A stretch of DNA of 44,675 nt from Bacteroidota bacterium (lineage in GTDB: Bacteria > Bacteroidota > Bacteroidia > UKL13-3). A model generated the notes under the pieces. It searched no databases, had not been told where the DNA came from, and saw nothing but the letters and a program-made list of their open reading frames with translations. Shown piece by piece: positions 37,405-44,675 of the stretch (positions within the stretch are counted from its first letter, which is position 1; the number at the start of each line of letters is the position of its first letter). Location: positions 1-44,675 of the forward strand of contig JAWXAU010000161.1 in assembly GCA_034439655.1 (NCBI GenBank), in the 5' to 3' direction. Made by a program: the position numbers and the translations under genes.

Positions 37405-38478
37405 TTATTTATAAAATATATCCCCCAATACCCTGTTCATATAATCCCATAAACTTATCTCCTCGCACAAAATAGTTGCTTTTGCAAACATTCCTGATTG
37501 TGGATGGGCAGATATTCTTATAATTCTGAAAGTCGTATATATAGCTTGCTTGCCTCCTACCAACTGTATTACATTATCAATTCTACTTACTTTGGCCTGC
37601 AAGGTCTCGTCGCTATTAAATAGTTTAAGTAATACTGTAGCTCCCGATTTAAGATAGGCAACTTCACGCAATGGGATAGGAGCAATAGCAATATATTCGG
37701 ATGTGTCAAGTAAATCCATTAATATATCTTCGGTTGTAATCGTTCCCTTTTTTTGTTGAACCAATCCACTAAAAGCAGCTTTGATACTGAAATTGTCCAT
37801 TCGTTTTTTTAATTCCCTGATCTGGTTCTCTATTGAATATATTTTTTGACGGTTCAGTTCCAATTCCTCTTCTTTATTGCCCGTGATTAGTTTTTGCAGT
37901 TCTGCTTCTGCAATTTGCACCCCAATACGTGCAAGCTCTAGTGCATCTTTTGATACTTCGAGTTGTTGGGTTGGTAATAAAGAATCACGATTGAGTTTGA
38001 TGTTACGTTCTACTATTTTTTTCTGTGTAATATACTTTTCTTTGGTCAACTGCAAATTGGTTTTCGACTCTGTTATGATCTCAGGTTTTTGACCTGTGGA
38101 TATTACATTCAACGAAGCCTTTTCTATGTCTAAAAGTCCCTGCAGTTTTACCATTTCTATTTGAAGTGTTTTAGAATACATGTGTCCTAAAACTTCATCC
38201 TTTTTGATATAATTTTTTTGCATCACCGATGGCTCCATATAAAAGTCAAAAGCATCGCCCGCCTGAAACTCGTGCCCTGAATAGTTAGTGATTACATCCA
38301 ATTCATTGTTTTTGTTTGCACTGGTTATTCGTCCATCAACCGAGCGGGTCAATACCCATTCATTTACAGGAAAAACTTTGCCTGTAGCATATATTTTATA
38401 AGTGATTTTTATGGGGAGGATAAACAAGCCGCAAACTGCTGCGATGAGTATGATATAGATAATATATTTTTTGCTCAT
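37405..38478 (-). CDS. HlyD-family membrane fusion (periplasmic adaptor) protein
   Basis: A 357-residue adaptor with one N-terminal membrane helix (about 5-24), a split barrel-sandwich (lipoyl-like) hybrid domain, an alpha-helical coiled-coil hairpin (about 108-245, rich in Glu, Lys and Leu), and a beta-barrel domain (about 255-345) containing FSGLVQQKKGTI and LREVAYLKSGATVLLKL. HlyD proteins bridge an inner-membrane transporter with TolC. The insert after the first sandwich strand (GHEFQAGDAFDFYMEPSV) is longer than usual. It starts two bases after the propeller lipoprotein stop. With no pump gene in the operon, its inner-membrane partner is probably DUF4956 or the VTC protein. ATG start is clear. 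Confidence 0.9.
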   Translation of the reverse strand: MSKKYIIYIILIAAVCGLFILPIKITYKIYATGKVFPVNEWVLTRSVDGRITSANKNNELDVITNYSGHEFQAGDAFDFYMEPSVMQKNYIKKDEVLGHMYSKTLQIEMVKLQGLLDIEKASLNVISTGQKPEIITESKTNLQLTKEKYITQKKIVERNIKLNRDSLLPTQQLEVSKDALELARIGVQIAEAELQKLITGNKEEELELNRQKIYSIENQIRELKKRMDNFSIKAAFSGLVQQKKGTITTEDILMDLLDTSEYIAIAPIPLREVAYLKSGATVLLKLFNSDETLQAKVSRIDNVIQLVGGKQAIYTTFRIIRISAHPQSGMFAKATILCEEISLWDYMNRVLGDIFYK

Positions 38479-38480
38479 TA

Positions 38481-39446
38481 TTATTTTATTGCCGATATGT
38501 TTAAACCATATAATGACGGCGGTACACTTTTATATTGTTCGTTAGAAACTAAAATTGAATCATTGTTCACAAAGGCAATACCTTCTATTTGGCCAATGGC
38601 AGACCTTAGCCCAAGGTCTACAAGTATTTTTTTATTATCCAATAAGCTTGGCGATTTCAAATCGCGTAATACCCATAAAAATGCTTTATCGCTAGTGGGG
38701 TTGAAACCTGTAAGTACTAAAGATTTTTTATCGGGCGAAATATCAGCACCGGTTATTAGCCCTTTGCTGTCGAATGAACCCAATAAAGTTGCTTTATAGG
38801 TGCCTTCCTGAGCAGGTATCCGATACAAACTGGTATGAAGGTCGCCATGCCGTTTGGTAAATATATATAAATAATTATCTAAATATACTATTGCTTCCGC
38901 ATCATAATTGTTGTTTACTGACTTACGAAAATCTGTTTGATCAGGATAGGTATAATGTATGAGGTATGAGGGTACGCTGTTGTTCTTTTTCAAGACCGAT
39001 GAGTCAATAACTGAAGCAATATATACACTCAAATCACTTCGGTCTCCATTATTGTTTCCCATGTCGGCAATATAATAATTCTTACCGTCAGTAGCTATAT
39101 CTTCCCAATCTATATTGGATGCCCCGTTGATCGCTATATTTTCATTGTCGTCGCCTTTGGCAGTATCAATGCAGTATAATGCCGGTTCGCCACCTCCATC
39201 AGAAAAGCTCCATACACGTCCTTGCACCCAAGCCAATCCAGAATTTTCCTTGAACAAAGATTTCAGTACGACAATCAATTTTAAATTTGCCGCGGTATTT
39301 GCATATTCACACGAACTGTCATCTACCTTTGCCTTCTGTTTGTAGTTGATGGCATTGGGGTCGGTACAGCCTTTTTTGGAGCTGCACGACATGGTGCTTA
39401 ATGCGACTAATAGAGAAAGAATATATACTACCTTACGGCTTTTCAT
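38481..39446 (-). CDS. Beta-propeller-like lipoprotein, first gene of VTC operon
   Basis: A 321-residue lipoprotein: signal peptide with lipobox STMSC (Cys21). Residues 26-48 contain the GCTDPNAINYKQKAKVDDSS-type motif, a short Asp/Cys-rich unit common on Bacteroidota surface proteins and possibly calcium-binding. The rest looks like a propeller, with NSGLAWVQGRVWSFSDGGGE, NIDWEDIATDGKNYYIADMG, DAEAIVYLDNYLYIFTKR and IEGIAFVNNDSILVSNE as repeated blade-like units, similar to esterase-like or phytase-like propellers. A phytase-like fold would be notable next to a polyphosphate polymerase, but the catalytic residues cannot be judged by eye. It is divergent from the small barrel gene, with only 29 bases between, and begins the six-gene run. 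Confidence 0.85.
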   Translation of the reverse strand: MKSRKVVYILSLLVALSTMSCSSKKGCTDPNAINYKQKAKVDDSSCEYANTAANLKLIVVLKSLFKENSGLAWVQGRVWSFSDGGGEPALYCIDTAKGDDNENIAINGASNIDWEDIATDGKNYYIADMGNNNGDRSDLSVYIASVIDSSVLKKNNSVPSYLIHYTYPDQTDFRKSVNNNYDAEAIVYLDNYLYIFTKRHGDLHTSLYRIPAQEGTYKATLLGSFDSKGLITGADISPDKKSLVLTGFNPTSDKAFLWVLRDLKSPSLLDNKKILVDLGLRSAIGQIEGIAFVNNDSILVSNEQYKSVPPSLYGLNISAIK

Positions 39447-39475
39447 TAATAATTAATTAATATTGCAGTCTGCGA

Positions 39476-40006
39476 ATGTACAATAAAAAATTAAAAATCT
39501 TGAGACCAATATATTTAGCTTTAGTTTTCAGCATGTTATGGACGACCAAAATCGCCGCTTTTTCAATTAAAGACAGTTTAAATGTTTTCATTCACCATCC
39601 ATTGCAATTAAATTATGTGGGAATTAACACTGGTGTATCAAAAAAAATATATAAAAATTTAGAGCTAGGGTTAGGGGTTTATACTTTTTTTTACTATCGA
39701 GACGATTTTCGCAAATCATCAAACACAACCGGCCTAATTGTATGGGCCAGATATTATTATAACAATTTTTTTGTGGGTGCTTCATTTTACAATGGCCGTT
39801 CCCCTTATTTAAGGCAGCTCAATCAAGAAAAGATATACATTATGCAGTACGACCTGATTGCAAATGCGGGCTACCGCCAAAAGTTTTCGAAGAAATATTA
39901 TTTAGATTTCTGGGCTGGTTATAATGTGGTACAAAAACCACACTCTTTCAACCCCACTGCCTTTTCACTTTGGGCAGGTGTGGGCAAACATATTGGGCGT
40001 CGTTAG
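39476..40006 (+). CDS. Small outer-membrane beta-barrel-like protein
   Basis: A 176-residue exported protein with signal peptide (about residues 1-28, ending KIAAFS). The remainder is alternating, aromatic-rich strands such as GVYTFFYYRDDF, IVWARYYYNNFFVGASFY and FWAGYNVVQ, consistent with an eight-stranded barrel. It ends FSLWAGVGKHIGRR. No family is recognised. It is divergent from the VTC operon and 24 bases upstream of rnhB, so it may be co-transcribed with rnhB by position alone. Its role is unknown. Confidence 0.75.
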   Translation: MYNKKLKILRPIYLALVFSMLWTTKIAAFSIKDSLNVFIHHPLQLNYVGINTGVSKKIYKNLELGLGVYTFFYYRDDFRKSSNTTGLIVWARYYYNNFFVGASFYNGRSPYLRQLNQEKIYIMQYDLIANAGYRQKFSKKYYLDFWAGYNVVQKPHSFNPTAFSLWAGVGKHIGRR

Positions 40007-40030
40007 GTTTTACCTTATTTCTTAAGGACG

Positions 40031-40639
40031 ATGCCGCTAAAACACCATTACAATAAAAGCATGATTGAGGCTGGTTGCGATGAAGCAGGCCGTGGATGTC
40101 TTGCTGGACCCGTATTTGCCGCTGCAGTTATACTACCACCCAAATTTAAAAACAAGACACTCAATGATTCAAAAAAATTAAGTCATAAAGAACGGCTTGC
40201 CTTAAAAAGTATTATAGAAAATGAAACACAGTGGGCCGTAGCTACTTGCAGCCCTACAGAGATTGATAAGATTAATATCCTACATGCATCTATACTTGCC
40301 ATGCACCGAGCATTGGATTTGCTAAATGAAAAATATAATATACAGCCCGAACATATAATAGTGGACGGAAATCGTTTCAAACAATATCAGCAAATACAGC
40401 ATACCACCATCATTAAAGGCGATGGTTTATATATGTCGATTGCGGCTTCGTCGGTATTGGCTAAGACACATCGAGATGCATATATGACAGATTTACATGC
40501 CCGATTCCCCCATTATGCTTGGAATAAAAATATGGGCTACCCAACCCTAAAACATCGTGAAGGCATTGCCAGCGTTGGGCCTTGCGAACATCATCGCAAA
40601 AGTTTCACCCTGCTTCCGCCTCAATTGGTTTTGTTTTAA
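40031..40639 (+). CDS. rnhB: Ribonuclease HII
   Basis: RNase HII cuts RNA in RNA-DNA hybrids, including single ribonucleotides, in the cytoplasm. The 202-residue protein shows the DEAGRGCLAGPV motif with Asp17 and Glu18, VDGN with Asp112, and the AASSVLAKTHRDAYM segment with Asp149. The NMGYPTLKHREGI block and SFTLLPPQL end are typical. The ATG at 40031 gives the same short N-terminal arm as in relatives. The chain is slightly short but complete. A promoter-like box for the next gene lies after its stop. Confidence 0.96.
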   Translation: MPLKHHYNKSMIEAGCDEAGRGCLAGPVFAAAVILPPKFKNKTLNDSKKLSHKERLALKSIIENETQWAVATCSPTEIDKINILHASILAMHRALDLLNEKYNIQPEHIIVDGNRFKQYQQIQHTTIIKGDGLYMSIAASSVLAKTHRDAYMTDLHARFPHYAWNKNMGYPTLKHREGIASVGPCEHHRKSFTLLPPQLVLF

Positions 40640-40659
40640 AATTATACCTCAGTCGGCTT

Positions 40660-40667
40660 TATTTTTG
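40660..40667 (+). promoter_or_regulatory. -7 box (TATTTTTG) for the first rhomboid gene
   Basis: TATTTTTG matches TAnnTTTG, 17 bases before ATG 40685. It lies in the 45-bp gap after rnhB. The nearest upstream TTG is 26 bases away, too far for standard spacing. Confidence 0.55.
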
Positions 40668-40684
40668 CAAGCCCAAAAAACACG

Positions 40685-41491
40685 ATGCCTGTTCTCAAAC
40701 TCACCCCCGCCATCAAAATATTATTGCTCCTCAATGTGGCAATATTCGCTTTAAAATTCCTTCTATCTTCTATCGCTCCTGGGGTTAACCTAGAACATAT
40801 ATTAGGCCTCCACAATCCTGGTAGTTCCTATTTCCGTTTTTGGCAACCTATCACCCATATATTTATGCATGCCGATTTTATGCATATATTTCTCAATATG
40901 TTAGGGCTGGTAATGTTTGGGGTAGCTTTAGAGGAACGTTGGGGTTATCGTAAATTTTTTATTTACTTCATCATGTCTGCCATTGGAGGGGCTGCATTAT
41001 TTTTAACTATCAATCATTATGAATTAGACCACTTACAAAAATTGGTGAATGCATACATAGCACAGCCTGATATGGATAACTTAAATCACCTTGTAAAAAA
41101 AGTACCGCAACTTACAGTAATCATGGACCAAGCGAACGAAATATGGTTAGAGTCTCCTCGAAATTTTGAAATTCAAACAGTAAAAGTTGTAAAAGATTAT
41201 TATACAAGAATTTTAGATGTGCCCTGTATCGGTGCATCTGGGGGAGTTTACGGCGTAATCCTTGCTTTTGGTTTAATGTTCCCAAACGTTACCATTCTAT
41301 TTGGCTTCTTCTTCCCTATCCCCGCTCGCATAGCCGTATTAATACTTGCAGGAATATCTATATATAATGGTTTCAAAAATGACCCAACCGACCATGTAGC
41401 ACACTTTGCCCACTTAGGCGGTATGTTATTCGGATATATCCTGCTTAAAATATGGAAAGAGAATCTTTTTGACAAGTTCAGAATAAAATGA
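40685..41491 (+). CDS. Rhomboid family intramembrane serine protease
   Basis: A 268-residue polytopic protease. The catalytic dyad is visible: Ser185 in CIGASGGVYGV and His243 in HVAHFAHLGG. HADFMHIFLNMLGL (residues 62-75) is the conserved second-helix motif. An insert of about 70 residues (110-180) sits before the catalytic helix. Rhomboids cleave single-span membrane proteins inside the bilayer; substrates here are unknown. It follows rnhB with its own -7 box and precedes a second, different rhomboid on the same strand. Confidence 0.93.
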   Translation: MPVLKLTPAIKILLLLNVAIFALKFLLSSIAPGVNLEHILGLHNPGSSYFRFWQPITHIFMHADFMHIFLNMLGLVMFGVALEERWGYRKFFIYFIMSAIGGAALFLTINHYELDHLQKLVNAYIAQPDMDNLNHLVKKVPQLTVIMDQANEIWLESPRNFEIQTVKVVKDYYTRILDVPCIGASGGVYGVILAFGLMFPNVTILFGFFFPIPARIAVLILAGISIYNGFKNDPTDHVAHFAHLGGMLFGYILLKIWKENLFDKFRIK

Positions 41492-41522
41492 TTGCATTTT
41501 AAAAAATGATGGTTTATATTTG
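41492..41522 (+). promoter_or_regulatory. Complete -33/-7 promoter for the second rhomboid gene
   Basis: TTG at 41492-41494 and TATATTTG at 41515-41522 are separated by 20 bases, the spacing expected for the main Bacteroidota sigma factor. It lies right after the first rhomboid's stop and 78 bases before ATG 41601. This is the best-formed promoter in the window. Confidence 0.7.
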
Positions 41523-41600
41523 TAACAAAAAAATAAAATCTACGCTTCTATAATATCCGTTCATTTATAAACTATTGAACCCTGTGCAAAGAAAGAGAAT

Positions 41601-42482
41601 ATGAGTGCCTTTAAAACCAAACTGCTGCAAAATAACAACATGCTGAATAGGCTGATAGCCATTTCCGTTATTGCTTTTCTATTGGTGGAAATAGTTCACG
41701 TATTTACATTTTTATCGGGTGGTGATGGCAAAGAAGCGGTTGAAGCCATAAAAGTACAGACTTCTATTCCCTCAGGTTTTTGGGATGTATTAGCCAAACC
41801 CTGGACACTTATTACCTATCAGTTTATGCATAATGGCTTTTGGCATTTGCTCTGGAATATGTTGTTTTTGTATTATTTGGGTAAAATATTTAAGGAGTAC
41901 CTGGGTGAACGCCGCTTATTATATGCATATATTGGTGGCGGTATTGCCGGCGGCATGCTCTATCTGCTATGTTACAATTTATTACCTGCATTTGCAGGAA
42001 GCAATAGTATATTATTGGGAGCTTCTGCATCGGTGCTTGGCGTAGTGTGCGGAGCAGCTACTTTGCTGCCTAACTATGAAATCTTTTTATATGGTGTGTT
42101 TCGGGTGCCGCTCAAATATATAGCTATATTCTATTTGCTCACAAGTTTCTTTAGTATTACGAGCAGTAATCCAGGCGGGAATATTGCCCATTTGGGTGGC
42201 GGTATTTTCGGTTTCATCTATATCAAATCCCTATATGCCCATTTTGCCTGGTACCAAAATATTAAATTTAAATTGGCTCAATGGTTCAAAAACAAACCTT
42301 CAAAACCCAAAGGGCCAAAGCCTGTGCAGAGAAGCAGTACTTATATAAATCCAAACATGCAACACCGGCCCTCTCAAGAAGAAATTGACTTGATACTCGA
42401 TAAAATAAATGCATCGGGATACGAAAGCCTTAATACTTACGAAAAAGATCTTCTCTTTAAAGCCAGTCACGAAGACGATTGA
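41601..42482 (+). CDS. Rhomboid family protease with C-terminal cytoplasmic tail domain
   Basis: A 293-residue rhomboid. Ser142 lies in LLGASASVLGVV and His197 in NIAHLGGGIFGF; HNGFWHLLWNMLFLYYLG (77-94) is the helix-2 motif. After the last membrane helix comes a linker rich in Lys, Pro and Ser, then a 35-residue helical C-terminal block (SQEEIDLILDKINASGYESL to DLLFKAS), as in the DUF6576-type tail often attached to Bacteroidota rhomboids. It differs clearly from the neighbour rhomboid, so the pair is old or unrelated. It ends 13 bases before the EEP gene. Confidence 0.93.
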   Translation: MSAFKTKLLQNNNMLNRLIAISVIAFLLVEIVHVFTFLSGGDGKEAVEAIKVQTSIPSGFWDVLAKPWTLITYQFMHNGFWHLLWNMLFLYYLGKIFKEYLGERRLLYAYIGGGIAGGMLYLLCYNLLPAFAGSNSILLGASASVLGVVCGAATLLPNYEIFLYGVFRVPLKYIAIFYLLTSFFSITSSNPGGNIAHLGGGIFGFIYIKSLYAHFAWYQNIKFKLAQWFKNKPSKPKGPKPVQRSSTYINPNMQHRPSQEEIDLILDKINASGYESLNTYEKDLLFKASHEDD

Positions 42483-42495
42483 TAATATATAGTTT

Positions 42496-43578
42496 ATGTT
42501 CATCGTTCACCGTATCGTATTCCCTATAAATATAATTTTCGTCTTACTACTGCTAGGCAGTTATTTAGCCCCTTGGGTTAATCCTGAAAATTACTGGATG
42601 GTTGCATTTTTGGGCTTAATGCACCCTTTCTTGTTACTCATTAATTTCTTATTTGTGGTGTATTGGGCTATCTTTTTAAAATTAAAAGTATTATATTCAT
42701 TTACTGCTATTCTTTGTGGCTTCACCCATTTTAATTCTACACTCAAAATAACCTCGAGTACCAAGGAAAATGGTAATTTGCTGAAAGTAATGTCGTATAA
42801 CTGCAACTTCTTCGGCTATGGATTGAAACGCACTACCGATACTAGTCCTTTTTTTGACCTGGTGAAGAAGGAACAGCCGGGTATTATATGTTTTCAAGAA
42901 TTTATGTGGGAAGACAACAAACGCAAAAACTATATCAATAAGTGTCGCCAAGCTATGGATTGCAAAAACGACTATTTCTATTTGGGCTATAAGGCTATGG
43001 ACACTATCAGAAGGGAATATGGACAATACATTATCAGTAAATATACAATTATTAATAGAGGTGTCATTGAATTTGGAACTAATAAATTAAATCGTTGTAT
43101 TTGGGCTGATGTTCTATATAACAATGATACCCTCCGTATATATAATGCCCACCTCGAAAGTATCAAATTGGGCGATGAAGAATATAAAATAATGAAAGAT
43201 GGCGAAAAGAATGCAGGGCAAATAGAACGTACCAAAAGTATTGTAAGCAAAATGAAAGGTGCTTATATGAACAGAGCCATACAAGCACGTTTGGTATCCG
43301 ATCATATACAATCGTGTCCATACAAAACTGTATTATGTGGCGACTTCAACGACACCCCTGTATCGTATGCTTATTCAACAATTACCAAAAATATGAAAGA
43401 CGCATTTGTAGAAAGTGGCTCAGGATTTAGCCGCACATATGCAGGAGTGATGCCTTCATTTCGTATAGATTATATAATGGCCGATAAAAAATCGAATATC
43501 TATAATTATACTTTGGGCGAACCATACTTTAGCGACCACCACCTTATAGAAGCATCTGTAACCTGGGATAAAAAATAA
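42496..43578 (+). CDS. Membrane-anchored endonuclease/exonuclease/phosphatase family protein
   Basis: A 360-residue protein. About two to three membrane helices occupy residues 5-80. The EEP domain follows from about residue 97: VMSYNCNFFG, ICFQEFMW (metal-binding Glu), IYNAHLES, the GDFNDTP motif, the RIDYIM motif and the closing SDHHLIEASV with the catalytic His. All key acidic and histidine residues appear present. Family members cut nucleic acids, phosphoinositides or other phosphoesters; this membrane-anchored form is common in Bacteroidota next to rhomboids. It is 13 bases downstream of the second rhomboid, so they are probably an operon. The ATG at 42496 is used. Confidence 0.9.
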   Translation: MFIVHRIVFPINIIFVLLLLGSYLAPWVNPENYWMVAFLGLMHPFLLLINFLFVVYWAIFLKLKVLYSFTAILCGFTHFNSTLKITSSTKENGNLLKVMSYNCNFFGYGLKRTTDTSPFFDLVKKEQPGIICFQEFMWEDNKRKNYINKCRQAMDCKNDYFYLGYKAMDTIRREYGQYIISKYTIINRGVIEFGTNKLNRCIWADVLYNNDTLRIYNAHLESIKLGDEEYKIMKDGEKNAGQIERTKSIVSKMKGAYMNRAIQARLVSDHIQSCPYKTVLCGDFNDTPVSYAYSTITKNMKDAFVESGSGFSRTYAGVMPSFRIDYIMADKKSNIYNYTLGEPYFSDHHLIEASVTWDKK

Positions 43579-43580
43579 TA

Positions 43581-44462
43581 TTACTTTTTATAAGAAATCC
43601 CCAAGCCAAATATTTGACTGGTTTGCCAACTTCTGTGTTGAAAATGATCATATAATAATACTGAATTAAAAGTCACGTTTATATACTTACTGATTTTTGC
43701 AGTAAGTATAATGTCTACCCGTTGGGACCAACGGTCGGGTTTGATTAGCTTATCGTAATCAAAAAAACCAACATAGCGTACTTTTAAATTCACAATGTCC
43801 TTATATATATTTTTATCAAAATTAGCCAATAATTGAAAACCGAATTCATTAATCACTTTTTTGCCAACCGGCACTCCATACTTTATCGTATCGGTGGCAT
43901 TATATAAACTCTGGTCTAACACAAATGTTTGCTTGGTAGACCCAAGACCCAGTCGGGCGTCAAAATAAGGCTTGGGTTTGTATTCAATACCAAATGATTC
44001 TATAAGGTAAGCTGGCGACATAAAAGCAGAAATCTTAGTGCGTATGGTGGCATCGTGATAGTCTTTGGTGAATTTGTATCCATTGTCGAACTGCGATAAA
44101 AAATTTATCGCTGCAAATGCATTCCACTTGCTTGATAGCTGGTGACCATATTTAGTATCGAGGAATAAGATATCATTACTTTTACGCATTTCTTCTCCTT
44201 TATTTTTGAGTATGCCATATTGCATATTTGCTTTATTGCCCCAACTAGTTTTACCCTTTTTATAGGATGCAGTCATGTTAGCAGTTGCCAGCAGAGCAAT
44301 ATTATTGGTGCCACCCCCCTGCCAGTTATTACTGAACGAAGCTTGTGAAAAATTCATCGACATTTCTGCAGTTTTTTTCCATAGCTTTTCTTTCTTTGGC
44401 TTTACTTGTGCCGATAGCGACAATGTGGTAAAAGTGAACAATGCAAATATAATTTTTTTCAT
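43581..44462 (-). CDS. DUF3078 outer-membrane protein
   Basis: A 293-residue exported protein with signal peptide (MKKIIFALFTFTTLSLSAQ). FSQASFSNNWQGGGTNNIAL near residues 38-57 is the DUF3078 signature, and the chain continues as a barrel with strands such as FDARLGLGSTKQTFVL and VRYVGFFDYDKL, ending in QTSQIFGLGISYKK. DUF3078 proteins are conserved in Bacteroidota with unknown function. It converges on the EEP gene with only two bases between the two stop codons. Its promoter must lie in the terminal 213 bases; I find no full TAnnTTTG there. Confidence 0.9.
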   Translation of the reverse strand: MKKIIFALFTFTTLSLSAQVKPKKEKLWKKTAEMSMNFSQASFSNNWQGGGTNNIALLATANMTASYKKGKTSWGNKANMQYGILKNKGEEMRKSNDILFLDTKYGHQLSSKWNAFAAINFLSQFDNGYKFTKDYHDATIRTKISAFMSPAYLIESFGIEYKPKPYFDARLGLGSTKQTFVLDQSLYNATDTIKYGVPVGKKVINEFGFQLLANFDKNIYKDIVNLKVRYVGFFDYDKLIKPDRWSQRVDIILTAKISKYINVTFNSVLLYDHFQHRSWQTSQIFGLGISYKK

Positions 44463-44675
44463 ACTTTTTTCTATAATAAAATACTTCCTAAATAGCGACT
44501 GAACGGAAACTCGTGTTTGAATTAAAAGTTTCTCTTTTGACTCCGCCAGCGGGCGGAGGAAATTAAAAAAGATGGGAGTTTATGCTTATAAATGACCTCT
44601 CTTTTATTGACCGTAACGAAAAAAGAGGAGTTTTCGCACAAGCACTTAATATACTTTGGATAGAATAACTATATA
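44463..44675. other. Upstream region of DUF3078 gene with GC-rich hairpin
   Basis: An AT-rich stretch up to the window edge. It has one GC-rich hairpin: CTCCGCC (44541-44547) and GGCGGAG (44552-44558) around an AGCG loop. This resembles in style, though not in sequence, the GC-rich patches at 32017 and 34248. No gene is visible. Confidence 0.5.

Noticed and set aside
34635-38478. Calling the HlyD/TolC pair an ordinary type I secretion system
   Set aside because: No ABC ATPase or other pump gene is present in the operon or nearby, and VTC and DUF4956 occupy its place.

Overview
The window looks like a chromosomal segment of an AT-rich member of the Bacteroidota, probably an environmental relative of the Chitinophagia/Sphingobacteriia. 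The signs are a type IX secretion (T9SS) sorting domain, GEVED, Calx-beta and beta-helix surface proteins, a DUF3078 outer-membrane protein, a GldM-like gene, very weak Shine-Dalgarno signals, and repeated Bacteroidota-type -7 boxes (TAnnTTTG) just upstream of genes. I see no tRNA, rRNA, CRISPR array, transposase or phage gene.

Region 1 (1-18363, minus): one uninterrupted reading frame of at least 6,121 codons, running off the left edge. It encodes a giant secreted adhesin-like protein: signal peptide, GEVED domain, eight beta-helix modules separated by CARDB-like Ig spacers, then a jelly-roll-like domain, a BNR_assoc_N-like domain and a second GEVED. Region 2 (18364-24122): a BtuF-like binding protein, then plus-strand housekeeping genes: hsp20, tatA, gatA, a lytic-transglycosylase-like protein whose catalytic Glu is replaced, and ruvC. 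Region 3 (24140-31963, minus): a lipoprotein, a DUF5723-like barrel, a GT2 glycosyltransferase and an M48 protease in one run, followed by a Calx-beta T9SS cargo with its own promoter.

Region 4 (31964-34440): a shortened GldM-like gene that is readable only by assuming two compensating frameshifts in T7 and A7 runs, a long-chain polyprenyl diphosphate synthase, and a perfect 38-bp palindrome. Region 5 (34441-39446, minus): a tight six-gene operon of propeller lipoprotein, HlyD-like fusion protein, VTC polyphosphate-polymerase domain protein, DUF4956 membrane protein, TolC-like channel and a 63-residue membrane protein. No ABC, RND or MFS pump is present. This is the best candidate for an undescribed system: a polyphosphate-type polymerase wired to a trans-envelope conduit.

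Region 6 (39476-44675): a small barrel protein, rnhB, two different rhomboid proteases, a membrane-anchored endonuclease/exonuclease/phosphatase protein, and a convergent DUF3078 gene.

All function calls come from reading motifs by eye; no database search was run. Start codons were chosen by motif, overlap and promoter position, and several are TTG or GTG.
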